Shown: positions 8,217 through 16,977 of the stretch, piece after piece
Position numbering within the stretch: position 1 is the first letter of the stretch
Layout of the letters: the number at the start of each line of letters is the position of its first letter
Assembly (NCBI RefSeq): GCF_002261265.1
Contig: NZ_NEVK01000003.1
Location: forward strand, 977,002-1,041,001
Length of the DNA: 64,000 nt
DNA from: Bordetella genomosp. 7
GTDB taxonomy: Bacteria > Pseudomonadota > Gammaproteobacteria > Burkholderiales > Burkholderiaceae_B
Direction of reading: 5' to 3'
Translations under genes and position numbers: made by a program
The notes under the pieces: model-generated
The model's database searches: none
Told to the model about the DNA's origin: nothing
What the model saw: the letters and a program-made list of their open reading frames with translations, nothing else

Positions 8217-9365
8217 ATGGGCGACGCCACCGCCAGCTTGTTTCCGGTCGATCTCAGCGTGCATGTGCTGCGCTATCCAGTGGAACACCCCGTGCGCACT
8301 TCGTTTGGCGTGATGCACGACCGCCCCGCGGTGTTCGTGCGCGTGCGCGACCGCGATGGAGCGCACGGCTGGGGCGAGATCTGGTGCAATTTCCCGGCGT
8401 GCGGCGCCGAACATCGCGCCCGCCTGGCCGAAACGGTGATGCGGCCACTGCTGCTGGGCCGCGAATACGCCGGGCCGGCAGATGCCTATGCCCACCTGAC
8501 GGCGGCCACCGAGGTGCTGGCGCTGCAATCCGGCGAGCCCGGTCCCATGGCGCAGGTAATCGCCGGCGTGGACCTTGCCCTATGGGATTTGTGCGCGCGC
8601 CGGGCCGGCCAGCCGCTCTGGGCATACCTGGGCGGCACGGGCGACCGCGTCAGTGTCTACGCCAGCGGCATCAACCCGGACGAGCCGGAGCGCGTGGTGC
8701 AGCAGAAGTTCGACGAAGGGTTTCGCGCATTCAAGTTGAAGCTGGGCTTCGGCAAGGATCGCGACCTGCGCAATGTGCGGCAGGCCAGGCGGGTGCTGGG
8801 GCCTGATGTGCCCCTGATGGTGGATGCCAATCAGGGATGGGATGCGCAACAGGCCGTGGACATGGCGGCGGCGCTGGCCGAGTTCGATATCGGCTGGCTG
8901 GAAGAGCCCTTGCGGGCGGATGCTCCCATGCAGCAGTGGAGCGAGCTGGCGCGGGTGTCGCCGGTGCCCCTGGCGGCTGGCGAAAATTATCAGGGTCTGC
9001 GAACGTTCCAGGCCGCCATCGATGCCGGGTTCCTGGGTGTGGTGCAGCCCGACCTGGCGAAATGGGGCGGCATTTCGGGTTGCCTGCCGGTGATACGTGC
9101 GGTGCGCGCCGCCGGGTTGCGCTATTGCCCGCATTACCTGGGCGCGGGAATCGGGCTGATGGCGTCGGCGCACGTGCTGGCGGCGGTCGATGGCATGGGG
9201 CATGGCGGGCTGCTGGAAATCGATTCCAATGACAATCCGCTGCGCAGTTTGCTCAGTGCGCCGTTATTGCAATTAGAAGATGGCGTGGCGCGGCTGGGGC
9301 TGGCCGCGGGGATCGGGGTGGAGCCAAATCTGCGGGAGTTGCGGGCGATTTGCGGCGCACGGTGA
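8217..9365 (+). CDS. Enolase-superfamily enzyme, mandelate racemase subgroup
   Basis: A 382-residue member of the mandelate racemase/muconate lactonizing group. These enzymes abstract the alpha proton of a carboxylate held by Mg2+. Metal ligands appear as D203 (VDAN), E229 (WLEEP) and E256 (AGEN). K173-x-K175 provides one base, and D279 with H306 form a dyad spaced 27 residues apart, the same spacing as Asp270-His297 of mandelate racemase. It is therefore more likely an acid-sugar dehydratase or racemase than a muconate cycloisomerase. GAAGGA lies 6 nt before the start, and it is co-transcribed with the GntR gene. Confidence 0.9.
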   Translation: MGDATASLFPVDLSVHVLRYPVEHPVRTSFGVMHDRPAVFVRVRDRDGAHGWGEIWCNFPACGAEHRARLAETVMRPLLLGREYAGPADAYAHLTAATEVLALQSGEPGPMAQVIAGVDLALWDLCARRAGQPLWAYLGGTGDRVSVYASGINPDEPERVVQQKFDEGFRAFKLKLGFGKDRDLRNVRQARRVLGPDVPLMVDANQGWDAQQAVDMAAALAEFDIGWLEEPLRADAPMQQWSELARVSPVPLAAGENYQGLRTFQAAIDAGFLGVVQPDLAKWGGISGCLPVIRAVRAAGLRYCPHYLGAGIGLMASAHVLAAVDGMGHGGLLEIDSNDNPLRSLLSAPLLQLEDGVARLGLAAGIGVEPNLRELRAICGAR

Positions 9366-9395
9366 TGGCGCGCTTCGTTGCGCAGGGCAATCGGC

Positions 9396-9415
9396 GGGCC
9401 GCCTCGTGGCGGCCC
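9396..9415. terminator. Hairpin between convergent genes
   Basis: GGGCCGCC, loop TCGT, GGCGGCCC form a perfect 8-bp stem between the convergent racemase-type gene and yegP. It lacks a clear T-tract. Confidence 0.5.
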
Positions 9416-9420
9416 GGGAA

Positions 9421-9753
9421 TCAGGCCTGGTCGCGGATGGTTTGCGTGGCGCCGTTCTGTTTCACGGACTCGATGCCGCCGCTGCGGGCGGCTTCGGAGC
9501 TGTACATCTGGCTGCTGCCGATGACCTGGTTATTGGCCGCGCGCAGCGTGAAGTAGAACTTGCCGTTTGATGCGGTGGACAGGGAATAGCGAGACGCGTC
9601 GCCGCTATTTTTCTGTACGGAAGCGATGCCGTTTTCGGCCGAAGCCTTTGCGTTGTACATCTCGCTGGACAGTACGGGTTCACCGTTGCCGGCCTTGAGT
9701 ACGAAGTGGAATTGTCCGTTGCTTGCTTTTTTTAATTCAAACCAACCTGCCAT
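9421..9753 (-). CDS. yegP: YegP family protein (UPF0339, two DUF1508 repeats)
   Basis: A 110-residue protein made of two tandem DUF1508 units: WFELKKASNGQFHFVLKAGNG near the N-terminus (about residues 4-24) and a matching YSLSTASNGKFYFTLRAANN (about 56-75). Each is followed by a conserved YxxxxxAxxGIxSV segment. This two-repeat form is the E. coli YegP type. The function is unknown; it is a small, probably cytoplasmic beta-rich protein often conserved in Proteobacteria. It appears to be transcribed alone. Confidence 0.9.
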   Translation of the reverse strand: MAGWFELKKASNGQFHFVLKAGNGEPVLSSEMYNAKASAENGIASVQKNSGDASRYSLSTASNGKFYFTLRAANNQVIGSSQMYSSEAARSGGIESVKQNGATQTIRDQA

Positions 9754-9879
9754 GATCGGTCTCCTTGGATTTGAACCTGTCGACGGAACTGCCGCGCCGG
9801 CACGGACGTGCCGAGCTTTCCGATCATAGGTAAAGCGGCAGGTTTTGCCTAGCTGGCGGACGTGCGGCGGGGCGGCAGG

Positions 9880-10248
9880 TCATTCTTTTCGGGCGATGAC
9901 ACGCAGGCGATGGCCGTCCGGGTCCAGGCCCACGAAGGTGTGGCCGATGTCCAGTTCCGTAGGTGGCAGGGCGATGGGAATGCCGCGTCGGGTCCAGTCC
10001 GCATGCAATGCGAATACGGCTTCGCGATCGGCCACCGGTATGGCCAGTTCGCCCGCGCGACCGGCGGAAATCGAGCGCGGCGTGACGGTCTGGCGGGCCC
10101 ATAGCCCCAGCATCAAGCCGGAGTCGAGTTTGAATTTCGCAAAGCTGGGGGTGGCCAGCACTGGCTGCTTGTGCAGCAGTTCGGTGTAGAACCGCGCGCT
10201 GCGGTCAGGGCTATCGACATACAAGATAATCAGGTTGGGATCGATCAT
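9880..10248 (-). CDS. VOC/glyoxalase-fold protein
   Basis: A 122-residue vicinal-oxygen-chelate domain protein. The start at 10248 (MIDPNLIILYVD) is chosen because GGAGAA lies 5 nt upstream. Typical features are an N-terminal YVDSPDRSARFY strand-helix, a central LGLWA, and a C-terminal DPDGHRLRVI strand. Family members are dioxygenases, glyoxalases or drug-binding proteins, and the substrate cannot be inferred. It is followed downstream by yegP on the same strand. Confidence 0.85.
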   Translation of the reverse strand: MIDPNLIILYVDSPDRSARFYTELLHKQPVLATPSFAKFKLDSGLMLGLWARQTVTPRSISAGRAGELAIPVADREAVFALHADWTRRGIPIALPPTELDIGHTFVGLDPDGHRLRVIARKE

Positions 10249-10322
10249 GCGTTTCTCCGCAATAGTGGGCCGCCGCATCGGCGTGCAGCCCCGGGAATTC
10301 GTCGACTCGGATATCCATTTAT

Positions 10323-12197
10323 TCAGCCGGTGGCCGGCATGGCCGCATTGCGCGGGGCGTCCCAGCCGGCGGCCGCTGGCGGCGGCGTGGCGTCATCAGT
10401 GATTTCGCTGGCGCGGTAGTCCAGCGCCTGCAGTTCCAGCAGGCGGCGGTAGAGCCCGCCATCGCGCTGCAGCAACTCTGCGTGACTGCCGGTTTCGGCG
10501 ATGCGGCCTTTATCGAATACCAGCAGGCGGTCCATTGCCCGTACGGTAGACAGGCGGTGCGCGACCACCAGCGTGGTGCGTCCGGCCATCAGGCGCTCCA
10601 TGGCTTGCTGGATCAGGCGCTCGCTTTCGCTGTCCAGGCTGGAGGTTGCTTCATCCAGGATCAGTATGGGCGCATCCGCCAGGAAGGCGCGCGCCAGCGC
10701 CACGCGCTGGCGTTCGCCGCCCGACAATTTCACGCCACGTTCGCCCACCAGCGTTTCGTAGCCCTTGGGCAGCGCCATGATGAAGTCGTGCGCGCTGGCC
10801 AGGCGCGCCGCGCGTTCGATTTCCGCACGAGTGGCGCCGGGCCGCGCGTAGGCGATGTTTTCGGCCAGCGTGCGGTGAAACAGCACCGGCTCCTGCTGCA
10901 CGATGGCGATCTGGCTGCGCAACGAGGCCTGCTGGACCTGCGCGATGTTCTGGCCGTCAATCATGATCCGTCCGCCATTGATGTCGTACAGCCGCTGAAG
11001 AAGCTTGATGAAAGTGGTCTTGCCCGAGCCCGAATGCCCCACCAGCCCTACGCGCTCGCCCGCCGCGATATGCGCCGTCAGGCCTTCGTATAGCGGGGTC
11101 AGGTGCGAGCCGTAGCGAAAGTCCACGTGTTCGAAGCGGATGTCGCCGCGTTCAATGACGATGGGCCGCGCGCCGGGCGCGTCGGCCACCCCCAGGGGCT
11201 GGGCATGAAGCCATACCAGTTCTTCCATGTCGTTTACCGACCGCTGCAAGTTGCGGATGTGCATGCCGATGTCGCGCAGGTATCCCTGCAGGATGAAGAA
11301 CATGGTCAGCGCGAACGTAATGTCGCCCACGCTGGCCCGGCCCTGGCGCCACAACAGCAGCGACGAGCCCAGGATGGCCACCAGCAGGGCCGCCAGCATC
11401 AGGCCCTGCACGCCGCCGTTGACGGATCCGCGCACCCAGCCGCGGCGCGTACGGTTGCGCCATTTGCCAAGCACCGTGCCCAGCCGCGCTTCTTCGCGAT
11501 GCTCGGCGCCAAAGGCCTTGACCACTGCATTGCACGTAATGGCGTCGGCCAACGCTCCGCCCAGTCGCGTGTCCCATGCATTGCCCAGCCGCGCGGCCGG
11601 GGCGACGAAACCCAGAGAAAGGGCCGCAGTGACCAGTACATATGTCAGCGAGCCCAGGCCGACCACCGCCCCCATCACCGGCCAGTGCCAGCCCAGCACC
11701 AACGTGGCGCCCGCCAGCATGGCCACGGATGGCAGCAAGGCGATCAGTATCGTGTCGTTGAGCAGATCCAGCGCCCACATGCCGCGCGTGACCTTGCGCA
11801 CCGTCGATCCTGCGAAGCTGTTGGCATGCCAGTCGGTAGACAGGCGTTGCACGCGATGAAATGCCCGCGCTGCCACGACGCTCATCATCTTCAGCGTCAG
11901 GCCGATGACGTTGAAGTAAACCAGCTGCAACAACACCGTAGTGCCCAGCCCCAGCCCGGCCAATATCCAGAACGCCGTGGCGGCGCGATCCCAGGCCGCG
12001 CCCGCGCCGCCGCCCGAGGCGACCGCATCGATCAACCGTCCGGCATACATGGGGGTCAGGACGTCGGCGACCGCCGAAAGCAACACCAGCAGGATAGTCA
12101 GCGTGATGCGCCACGGCTGCTCGCGCCAGTGACGGAACGTAAAGCCCAGGACATCCTTGAAGGCTTGTCCTCGAAAGTCGATTTTTCTTCGAACCAT
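10323..12197 (-). CDS. ABC exporter half-transporter (fused membrane and ATPase domains)
   Basis: A 624-residue type-IV ABC exporter. The N-terminal 340 residues hold about six membrane segments (for example LTILLVLLSAVADVL near 32-46), followed by an ATPase with Walker A GHSGSGKTT, signature LSGGERQR, Walker B ILILDEATSSLD and switch VVAHRLST. Such proteins work as homo- or heterodimers exporting lipids, drugs or peptides (MsbA/MdlB class). No second half-transporter or accessory gene is adjacent, so the substrate is open. It appears monocistronic. Confidence 0.93.
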   Translation of the reverse strand: MVRRKIDFRGQAFKDVLGFTFRHWREQPWRITLTILLVLLSAVADVLTPMYAGRLIDAVASGGGAGAAWDRAATAFWILAGLGLGTTVLLQLVYFNVIGLTLKMMSVVAARAFHRVQRLSTDWHANSFAGSTVRKVTRGMWALDLLNDTILIALLPSVAMLAGATLVLGWHWPVMGAVVGLGSLTYVLVTAALSLGFVAPAARLGNAWDTRLGGALADAITCNAVVKAFGAEHREEARLGTVLGKWRNRTRRGWVRGSVNGGVQGLMLAALLVAILGSSLLLWRQGRASVGDITFALTMFFILQGYLRDIGMHIRNLQRSVNDMEELVWLHAQPLGVADAPGARPIVIERGDIRFEHVDFRYGSHLTPLYEGLTAHIAAGERVGLVGHSGSGKTTFIKLLQRLYDINGGRIMIDGQNIAQVQQASLRSQIAIVQQEPVLFHRTLAENIAYARPGATRAEIERAARLASAHDFIMALPKGYETLVGERGVKLSGGERQRVALARAFLADAPILILDEATSSLDSESERLIQQAMERLMAGRTTLVVAHRLSTVRAMDRLLVFDKGRIAETGSHAELLQRDGGLYRRLLELQALDYRASEITDDATPPPAAAGWDAPRNAAMPATG

Positions 12198-12706
12198 TTG
12201 TCATGCGCCCGGCGCGCAGGCGCCAGGACTCCGGTGGAAAGCGTAGGAAACAGGCCGTTCGGCGCCGGCATTGCCGGCGCGCACGAACGAAGTGACTGAG
12301 GGATAGGCGAGGGCCAGCCGTAAGCGCGGCTTACGTGCCAGGTAGGACTAGCAGGCGGCCCAGCGCCAGCAACGACTTAATGGTGTCGTTGCGCGGCCAC
12401 GCTGGGGGATGCGGTACGAACTGCGGACATCGAACGCCTCCCGGTGGAAGAAAGGAAAGACAACGGAAAAAAGGTGAGCCGGATGCGGCCCGAGCGCGAA
12501 TCTTATCAGGGCAGAATTGCCATTGGCAATATCCCGTAGATGCGTCCGCGCGCGTGCAGCCTGTATGCCGTTGTGTATGACGTCCGGCCGACGATGTTGC
12601 AATTTTCTGTGCGCCGGCGGCGCGCCACCGTTGTACGCTGAATGCCGGCAGCATGGGTACACAACTTGCGAAGCCGCGGCTTCGTTGCCCACATAAGGAG
12701 TGCGCC
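12198..12706. other. Gene-free 0.5-kb stretch with small dyads
   Basis: No convincing coding region is seen. Three dyads are present: GTAAGC-GCG-GCTTAC (12320-12334), GCAACGAC-8 nt-GTCGTTGC (12369-12392, a perfect 8-bp stem) and TTGCCA-T-TGGCAA (12517-12529). The left part should carry the promoter of the ABC exporter and the right part that of the small gene at 12707. A small RNA is possible but unsupported by any recognised family. Confidence 0.5.
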
Positions 12707-12907
12707 ATGACCGACATTAACGATGTGCAAGCCGCCATGCGTCTGTGGCACGAGGCTCATACCGCGGTAATGGACTTCTACGAAGCGCACAACGTGCTGG
12801 AGCCCGCGCGGTATGAAGAATGGATGGTGCTGCGTCGCGTGGAAGACGACGTGCGGCGCCAGGCCGATATCCTGATCGAGCGTGCTCGCAGCGAATTGCC
12901 TGCGTAG
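12707..12907 (+). CDS. Hypothetical 66-residue acidic helical protein
   Basis: A small protein of 66 residues starting MTDINDVQAAMRLWHEAH. The start is well supported by AAGGAG ending 6 nt before the ATG. It is predicted to be largely helical, charged and without a signal or membrane segment. No domain is recognised. It lies alone between the exporter and the convergent pdxY. A real gene is likely from the strong ribosome-binding site and codon use, but the function is unknown. Confidence 0.65.
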   Translation: MTDINDVQAAMRLWHEAHTAVMDFYEAHNVLEPARYEEWMVLRRVEDDVRRQADILIERARSELPA

Positions 12908-12943
12908 CAAGAGCCGTGTTGCGCGGCCGACAGACGGGTGCGG

Positions 12944-13780
12944 TCAGGCCCGCCCGAGCGGCAATGCCAGTTCTTGCCAGCCGCGGGCTGCCGTGTCGCG
13001 CAGTACTGCAACGACATGCCGGCATGCGTGGTCGACGGCTGTTTCGACGGGCATGCCCGTCAGCAGGTGTCCGGCCAGGCGCGCAGCGAACAGGTCGCCC
13101 ACACCCTTCGCGGCGCAGGGAATCTGTGCGTGGCTGTACACGCGCCGCTGGGCGCGTGTAACCAGCGCCACGTGCATCTGGCCCGACGGCCATTGGCGCG
13201 GCGCCGCGCTGGTTACCACTACCCACTGCGTGGTCGGGCCCAGCAATCCGGACGCGGCATTGTGCACGTCGTCCATCGTGTGCAGGGGGCCTCCAGCCAA
13301 TTGCTCGAGTTCGAAGTGGTTGGGCGTCAGGCCGTGGGCATGCGGCAGCAGCGAGCGCCAGGCCCGCGCAAGCGCGGGGTCGGTGTATGCGCCGTGGTCG
13401 AAGTCGCCCATGACGGGGTCGATATGCACGCGCAGGGTGGGGCGGGTACGCAGCGCCTGCCCCAGCCATTCGGCGAGCACGGCGGTCTGCTCGGCGGCGC
13501 CCAGGAAGCCCACCAGCACTGCCCGAACGTGGGCCAGGACGTCGCGCGCGAACAGGTCTTGCAGGTACCCCGCGAACCAGTCGGCAGGTACGGTGCCGCC
13601 GTGCAGGGTGGGATAGTGCGGCGTGTTGCTCAGGATGACCGTGGGCACGGCCGCCACGCGCATGCCCATGGCCTGCAGGGTGGGTACCGCCGCGTTGTTG
13701 CCGACGTGACCGTAGACGACCTGCGACTGTATCGATACCACATCGACGGGCAGCGGACGCAGCGGCGCAGCGAAGTTCAT
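12944..13780 (-). CDS. pdxY: Pyridoxal kinase (PdxY type)
   Basis: A 278-residue ribokinase-fold pyridoxal kinase that phosphorylates pyridoxal to PLP in the salvage pathway. Family features are SIQSQVVYGHVGNNAA near the start, HIDPVMGDFDHGAYTD in the centre, TPNHFELEQLAGG, and GVGDLFAARLAGHLL near the C-terminus with the catalytic GVGD aspartate. The start at 13780 is chosen because its ATGA overlaps the stop of the upstream yggS gene by 4 nt, so the two genes are translationally coupled. Both act on PLP, which supports the annotation. Confidence 0.9.
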   Translation of the reverse strand: MNFAAPLRPLPVDVVSIQSQVVYGHVGNNAAVPTLQAMGMRVAAVPTVILSNTPHYPTLHGGTVPADWFAGYLQDLFARDVLAHVRAVLVGFLGAAEQTAVLAEWLGQALRTRPTLRVHIDPVMGDFDHGAYTDPALARAWRSLLPHAHGLTPNHFELEQLAGGPLHTMDDVHNAASGLLGPTTQWVVVTSAAPRQWPSGQMHVALVTRAQRRVYSHAQIPCAAKGVGDLFAARLAGHLLTGMPVETAVDHACRHVVAVLRDTAARGWQELALPLGRA

Positions 13781-14565
13781 GGCTGTGCGCCGGACGTTGC
13801 GAAACCGGGCCAATAGTGGCTGTCGGGCAGGGCGCGCGCGCCGAAGATGGCCTGGCCGACGCGCACCGTGGTGGCGCCTTCTTCGATGGCCAGCTCGTAG
13901 TCGCCCGACATGCCCATGGACAGCTGGCCAAGGTAGATGCCGGCGGGCGCCTCCTGGCGCAGCCGGTCGCGCAGTTCGCGCAGGCGCACGAAGCAGGGTC
14001 GAACCAGGGCGGGGTCGGGCGAGAACAGGGCCAGGGTCATCAAGCCGCGCACCCGCAAGCTGGCGTAGGCGGGCAATTGCCGCACGAACGCGGCGGCGTC
14101 CTGGGGGGCCAGGCCGAACTTGCTGGCTTCACCCGATGTATTGATCTGCACGTAGACATCGAGCGCGCGCCCTTCGGCCTGGAGCCGGCGATCCAGCGCT
14201 TCGGCCACGCGCAGGCTGTCCAGTGCCTGGAACTCGCTGGCAAAACGCGCCACGAGCTTTGCCTTGTTGGTCTGCAGGTGGCCGATGACGGCCCAGCGCA
14301 GGTCTGGCAGGTCGGCCATGGCTTCCCATTTGGCGTGCGCTTCCTGGACCTTGTTTTCGCCGAGTTCGCGGCAGCCCGCGGCGTAGGCCAGGCGGATACG
14401 CGCCTCGTCCACGGTTTTACTGACGGGCAGCAGGCGCACGTCGGCCGGATCGCGCCCGGCGCGCTGGCAGGCGGCCGCGATGTTGTCGCGTACCCGCGCA
14501 AGGTTGCGACGGAAATCGGCCAGCGAGACGGCGCTCGGATAAGCGGAAGTGTGATGCAGGTTCAT
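13777..14565 (-). CDS. yggS: PLP homeostasis protein (YggS/PLPBP family)
   Basis: A 262-residue single-domain alanine-racemase-fold protein that binds PLP without catalysis and buffers vitamin B6 and amino-acid pools. K50 in LLPVSK is the PLP-binding lysine. Later family motifs are ELGENKVQEA, WAVIGHLQTNKAK and LSMGMSGDYELAIEEGAT. It is slightly longer than the usual 230-235 residues because of an N-terminal extension. It is the first gene of a two-gene unit with pdxY and divergent from the rhodanese gene. In many bacteria this gene sits by proC or pilT, so pairing with a pyridoxal kinase is notable. Confidence 0.93.
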   Translation of the reverse strand: MNLHHTSAYPSAVSLADFRRNLARVRDNIAAACQRAGRDPADVRLLPVSKTVDEARIRLAYAAGCRELGENKVQEAHAKWEAMADLPDLRWAVIGHLQTNKAKLVARFASEFQALDSLRVAEALDRRLQAEGRALDVYVQINTSGEASKFGLAPQDAAAFVRQLPAYASLRVRGLMTLALFSPDPALVRPCFVRLRELRDRLRQEAPAGIYLGQLSMGMSGDYELAIEEGATTVRVGQAIFGARALPDSHYWPGFATSGAQP

Positions 14566-14719
14566 GGCGTGGGTCGATTGTTGCGCGGCTGGCGCAAAGA
14601 GATATCAGCATGCCCCAGTTGCGGCAGCCCGTCGAGCCGGCTCCATCAAGGAAGGCCGGCATTGCGCCACCGCCCCGCCGCTGAAAGGTGGGCACCTTCC
14701 AGGGCGCCGGGGTACGTAC

Positions 14720-14767
14720 TTTTATATATATAAAAATGATTAAATATTATTTTCTTATATATATGAA
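14720..14767. promoter_or_regulatory. AT-rich double dyad upstream of the rhodanese gene
   Basis: TTTTATATATATAAAA at 14720-14735 is a perfect 16-bp palindrome. An imperfect second dyad (TTC, eight A/T, GAA) follows at 14752-14767. The stretch contrasts strongly with the GC-rich surroundings. AT-rich dyads of this kind are bound by ArsR-type sulfur-responsive repressors such as BigR/SqrR; that link is inference from the downstream sulfur genes. It probably also contains the rhodanese promoter. Confidence 0.5.
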
Positions 14768-14815
14768 TAATGAAAGAATCCAGTCCAGGCTAGTTTCTTT
14801 CGTGGTGCGACCCCT

Positions 14816-15757
14816 ATGAAGCCCTTTTTCCGACTGTTCGCCGCCGCTGCGCTGGCTACCGGCGCCGCCTTTGGCGCCCAGGCCGCGGCACCCTTGCTCA
14901 CACCAGCAGAGCTGAACGATCTGCGCACGTCGCCGACCGTGCGTATTGTCGACATCCGCTCGGCGGCTGACTATTCGGCCAACCACATCCCGGGCGCAGT
15001 CTCCGCCCCGTACGCGCAGTGGCGCGGGCCGGCCGATAGTCCCGGCCAATTGCCCCCCACCGACAAGCTGGCCGATCTGGTCCGCAATCTGGGCATCGAC
15101 AAGAACGTGCATACGGTGGTCGTGTCCACCGGGGCCGACCAGACCGATTTCGGCGCTGCCGCGCGGGTGTACTGGACCCTGAAATATCTGGGGCTGTCCG
15201 AGCTGTCGATCCTGAACGGCGGCGCCAAGGCCTGGGCCGATGCCGGGCTGCCGCAGGACCAGGCGGTTCCCTCGGTTGCCGCCACCAGCTTCCAGCCGGC
15301 GCTCAACACATCGCTGATCGCTACGCAAGAACATGTGCTGGCCCAGATCGACAACCCGCGGGTACAACTGGTGGACGCTCGGCCGTCCAATTTCTTCCGC
15401 GGCGAAGTGAAGGCGCCTACAGCCAAGGTGCCTGGCACGATTCGTTCGGCGCTCAACCTTGAACACAGCAAATGGTTCAAGCCCGGCACCGCTATCTTCG
15501 TTTCCGCGGAAGAAGCCAAGGCCATCGCCGCGCAATCGCTGCCCGATCCGGCCGACGAGACCATTTCGTTCTGCAACACCGGGCATTGGGCCGCGACCGA
15601 CTGGTTTGCCCTGTCGGAAGTGGTGGGGCAGAAGAACGTGACGCTTTATCCTGCGTCGCTGGCCGAATGGACGCAGGCGCCGGAGGCGCTGCCCATGGAC
15701 AACGTGCCCAGCCGTGGGCAGCAGATCCTGAAAAGCCTGAAAGACCTGGTCAGCTGA
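14816..15757 (+). CDS. Exported tandem-domain rhodanese-like sulfurtransferase
   Basis: A 313-residue protein with a signal peptide (MKPFFRLFAAAALATGAAFG, cleavage near AQA at about 21-23) and two rhodanese domains. In the first, the catalytic position appears to be serine (S104 in VVVSTGAD), so it is inactive or structural. The second has C253 in CNTGHWA, a complete active-site loop. It would carry sulfane sulfur in the periplasm. It precedes a YeeE/YedE transporter, so the pair may deliver thiosulfate or persulfide sulfur into the cell. The start lacks a strong ribosome-binding site. Confidence 0.9.
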   Translation: MKPFFRLFAAAALATGAAFGAQAAAPLLTPAELNDLRTSPTVRIVDIRSAADYSANHIPGAVSAPYAQWRGPADSPGQLPPTDKLADLVRNLGIDKNVHTVVVSTGADQTDFGAAARVYWTLKYLGLSELSILNGGAKAWADAGLPQDQAVPSVAATSFQPALNTSLIATQEHVLAQIDNPRVQLVDARPSNFFRGEVKAPTAKVPGTIRSALNLEHSKWFKPGTAIFVSAEEAKAIAAQSLPDPADETISFCNTGHWAATDWFALSEVVGQKNVTLYPASLAEWTQAPEALPMDNVPSRGQQILKSLKDLVS

Positions 15758-15877
15758 TCCGCTGACGATGGCGGGCGCGCATTGCGCCCCGCCCCGCGCC
15801 GTGCGCCTCGCGCCCGCGGCCCGGGGCGTCTTGAATCCTATCCATTATTCCAATACGCGACGACGCAGCACTCTTTC

Positions 15878-16963
15878 ATGACCCGATTCCCGCTAGCGGC
15901 CCTGTTGGCCGCCTTTTTTCTGGCCCTGGCCTGGTTCGTATCGCTGCGCCAGGCGGTGCTTTTTCTGGTTGGCATAGGCATGGGCGCCGTGCTTGCCGGC
16001 GCGCGCTTCGGCTTCACCACCGGCTGGCGCCGCCTGATCGAGCAGCGCGACCCCAGCGGCGTCATGGCGCAGCTGCTGTTGCTGGCGCTTGCCGCGGCAA
16101 TGTCCATGCCCCTGCTGGCCATGTTTCCCACCGACCTGGGCGCTGCGCTAGGGCCGCCCAGCGTCAGCCTGTTGATCGGCGCCTTTGTATTCGGCGCAGC
16201 CATGCAAGTGGCCGACGGCTGCGGCTCGGGCACTCTGTACAAGGCCGGCATGGGTGTGCCGTTGAACATGGTGATATTGCCCGTCTTCGCGATCGGCAGT
16301 TTCCTGGGTTCGGCCCAACTTGACCTGTGGCTGCAGCTGGGCGCGACGCGCCCGGTGGGCCTGGTGGCCAGTTTCGGTCCGTGGCAGGCCTTTGGCCTGA
16401 CGCTGGCCGGACTGTTGTTGCTGGGGCTCGCCGCCCGCGCCTGGGCAGGCAAGGGCGCCAACTGGTTCAGCCGCCGCCTGCTCATCGGCGCCATCCTGCT
16501 GGCCGTGCTGGCGATGCTGAATCTGCTGATCGCCGGCCAGCCGTGGGGCGTGGTTTACGGCTTCGGTTTATGGGCAGCGAAGGTCGCGACCGCGGCGGGT
16601 CTGTTCGACGCGGGCGCCAATCCCTTCTGGAGCCAGCCGGTCAACATGTCGAACCTGTCGCAGTCCGTGTTCCTGGACGTGACTTCCATCACCAATATCG
16701 GGATTCTCGCGGGCGCGCTGTTCATTACCGCCAGGAAGTCAGCCTCGTCGGACGAGCGCACACCGCTGACAACCCGGCAATGGGTAGTCGGCATCATCGC
16801 GGGCTTTCTGCTGGGATACAGCTCGCGCCTTGCATTCGGCTGCAATATCGGCGCGATGGTCAGTGGCATTTCCACCGGCAGCCTGCACGGCTGGATCTGG
16901 GTGCCGGTGGCGTTCTGCGGGTCCCTGATCGGTGTGCGCATCCGCCGCCATTACGCATTTTGA
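15878..16963 (+). CDS. YeeE/YedE-family (TsuA-like) sulfur-compound transporter
   Basis: A 361-residue membrane protein with about nine to ten hydrophobic segments. The two hallmark cysteine loops of thiosulfate transporters are present: C115 in DGCGSGTLYKAGMG and C322 in AFGCNIGAMVSG. In the TsuA model these cysteines pass thiosulfate through the pore. The start at 15878 (MTRFPLAALL) is chosen because the earlier in-frame region is not hydrophobic. It lies 120 bp after the rhodanese gene and 14 bp before a small membrane-protein gene, probably one operon. Confidence 0.9.
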   Translation: MTRFPLAALLAAFFLALAWFVSLRQAVLFLVGIGMGAVLAGARFGFTTGWRRLIEQRDPSGVMAQLLLLALAAAMSMPLLAMFPTDLGAALGPPSVSLLIGAFVFGAAMQVADGCGSGTLYKAGMGVPLNMVILPVFAIGSFLGSAQLDLWLQLGATRPVGLVASFGPWQAFGLTLAGLLLLGLAARAWAGKGANWFSRRLLIGAILLAVLAMLNLLIAGQPWGVVYGFGLWAAKVATAAGLFDAGANPFWSQPVNMSNLSQSVFLDVTSITNIGILAGALFITARKSASSDERTPLTTRQWVVGIIAGFLLGYSSRLAFGCNIGAMVSGISTGSLHGWIWVPVAFCGSLIGVRIRRHYAF

Positions 16964-16977
16964 CCGGAGCCTGCATC

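Noticed and set aside
12348..12692. 114-codon minus-strand frame in the gap before the small gene
   Set aside because: There is no ribosome-binding site, no recognisable domain and it crosses the dyads; treated as non-coding.
14747..15586. 279-codon minus-strand frame opposite the rhodanese gene
   Set aside because: It is a high-GC shadow of a clear exported rhodanese on the plus strand.
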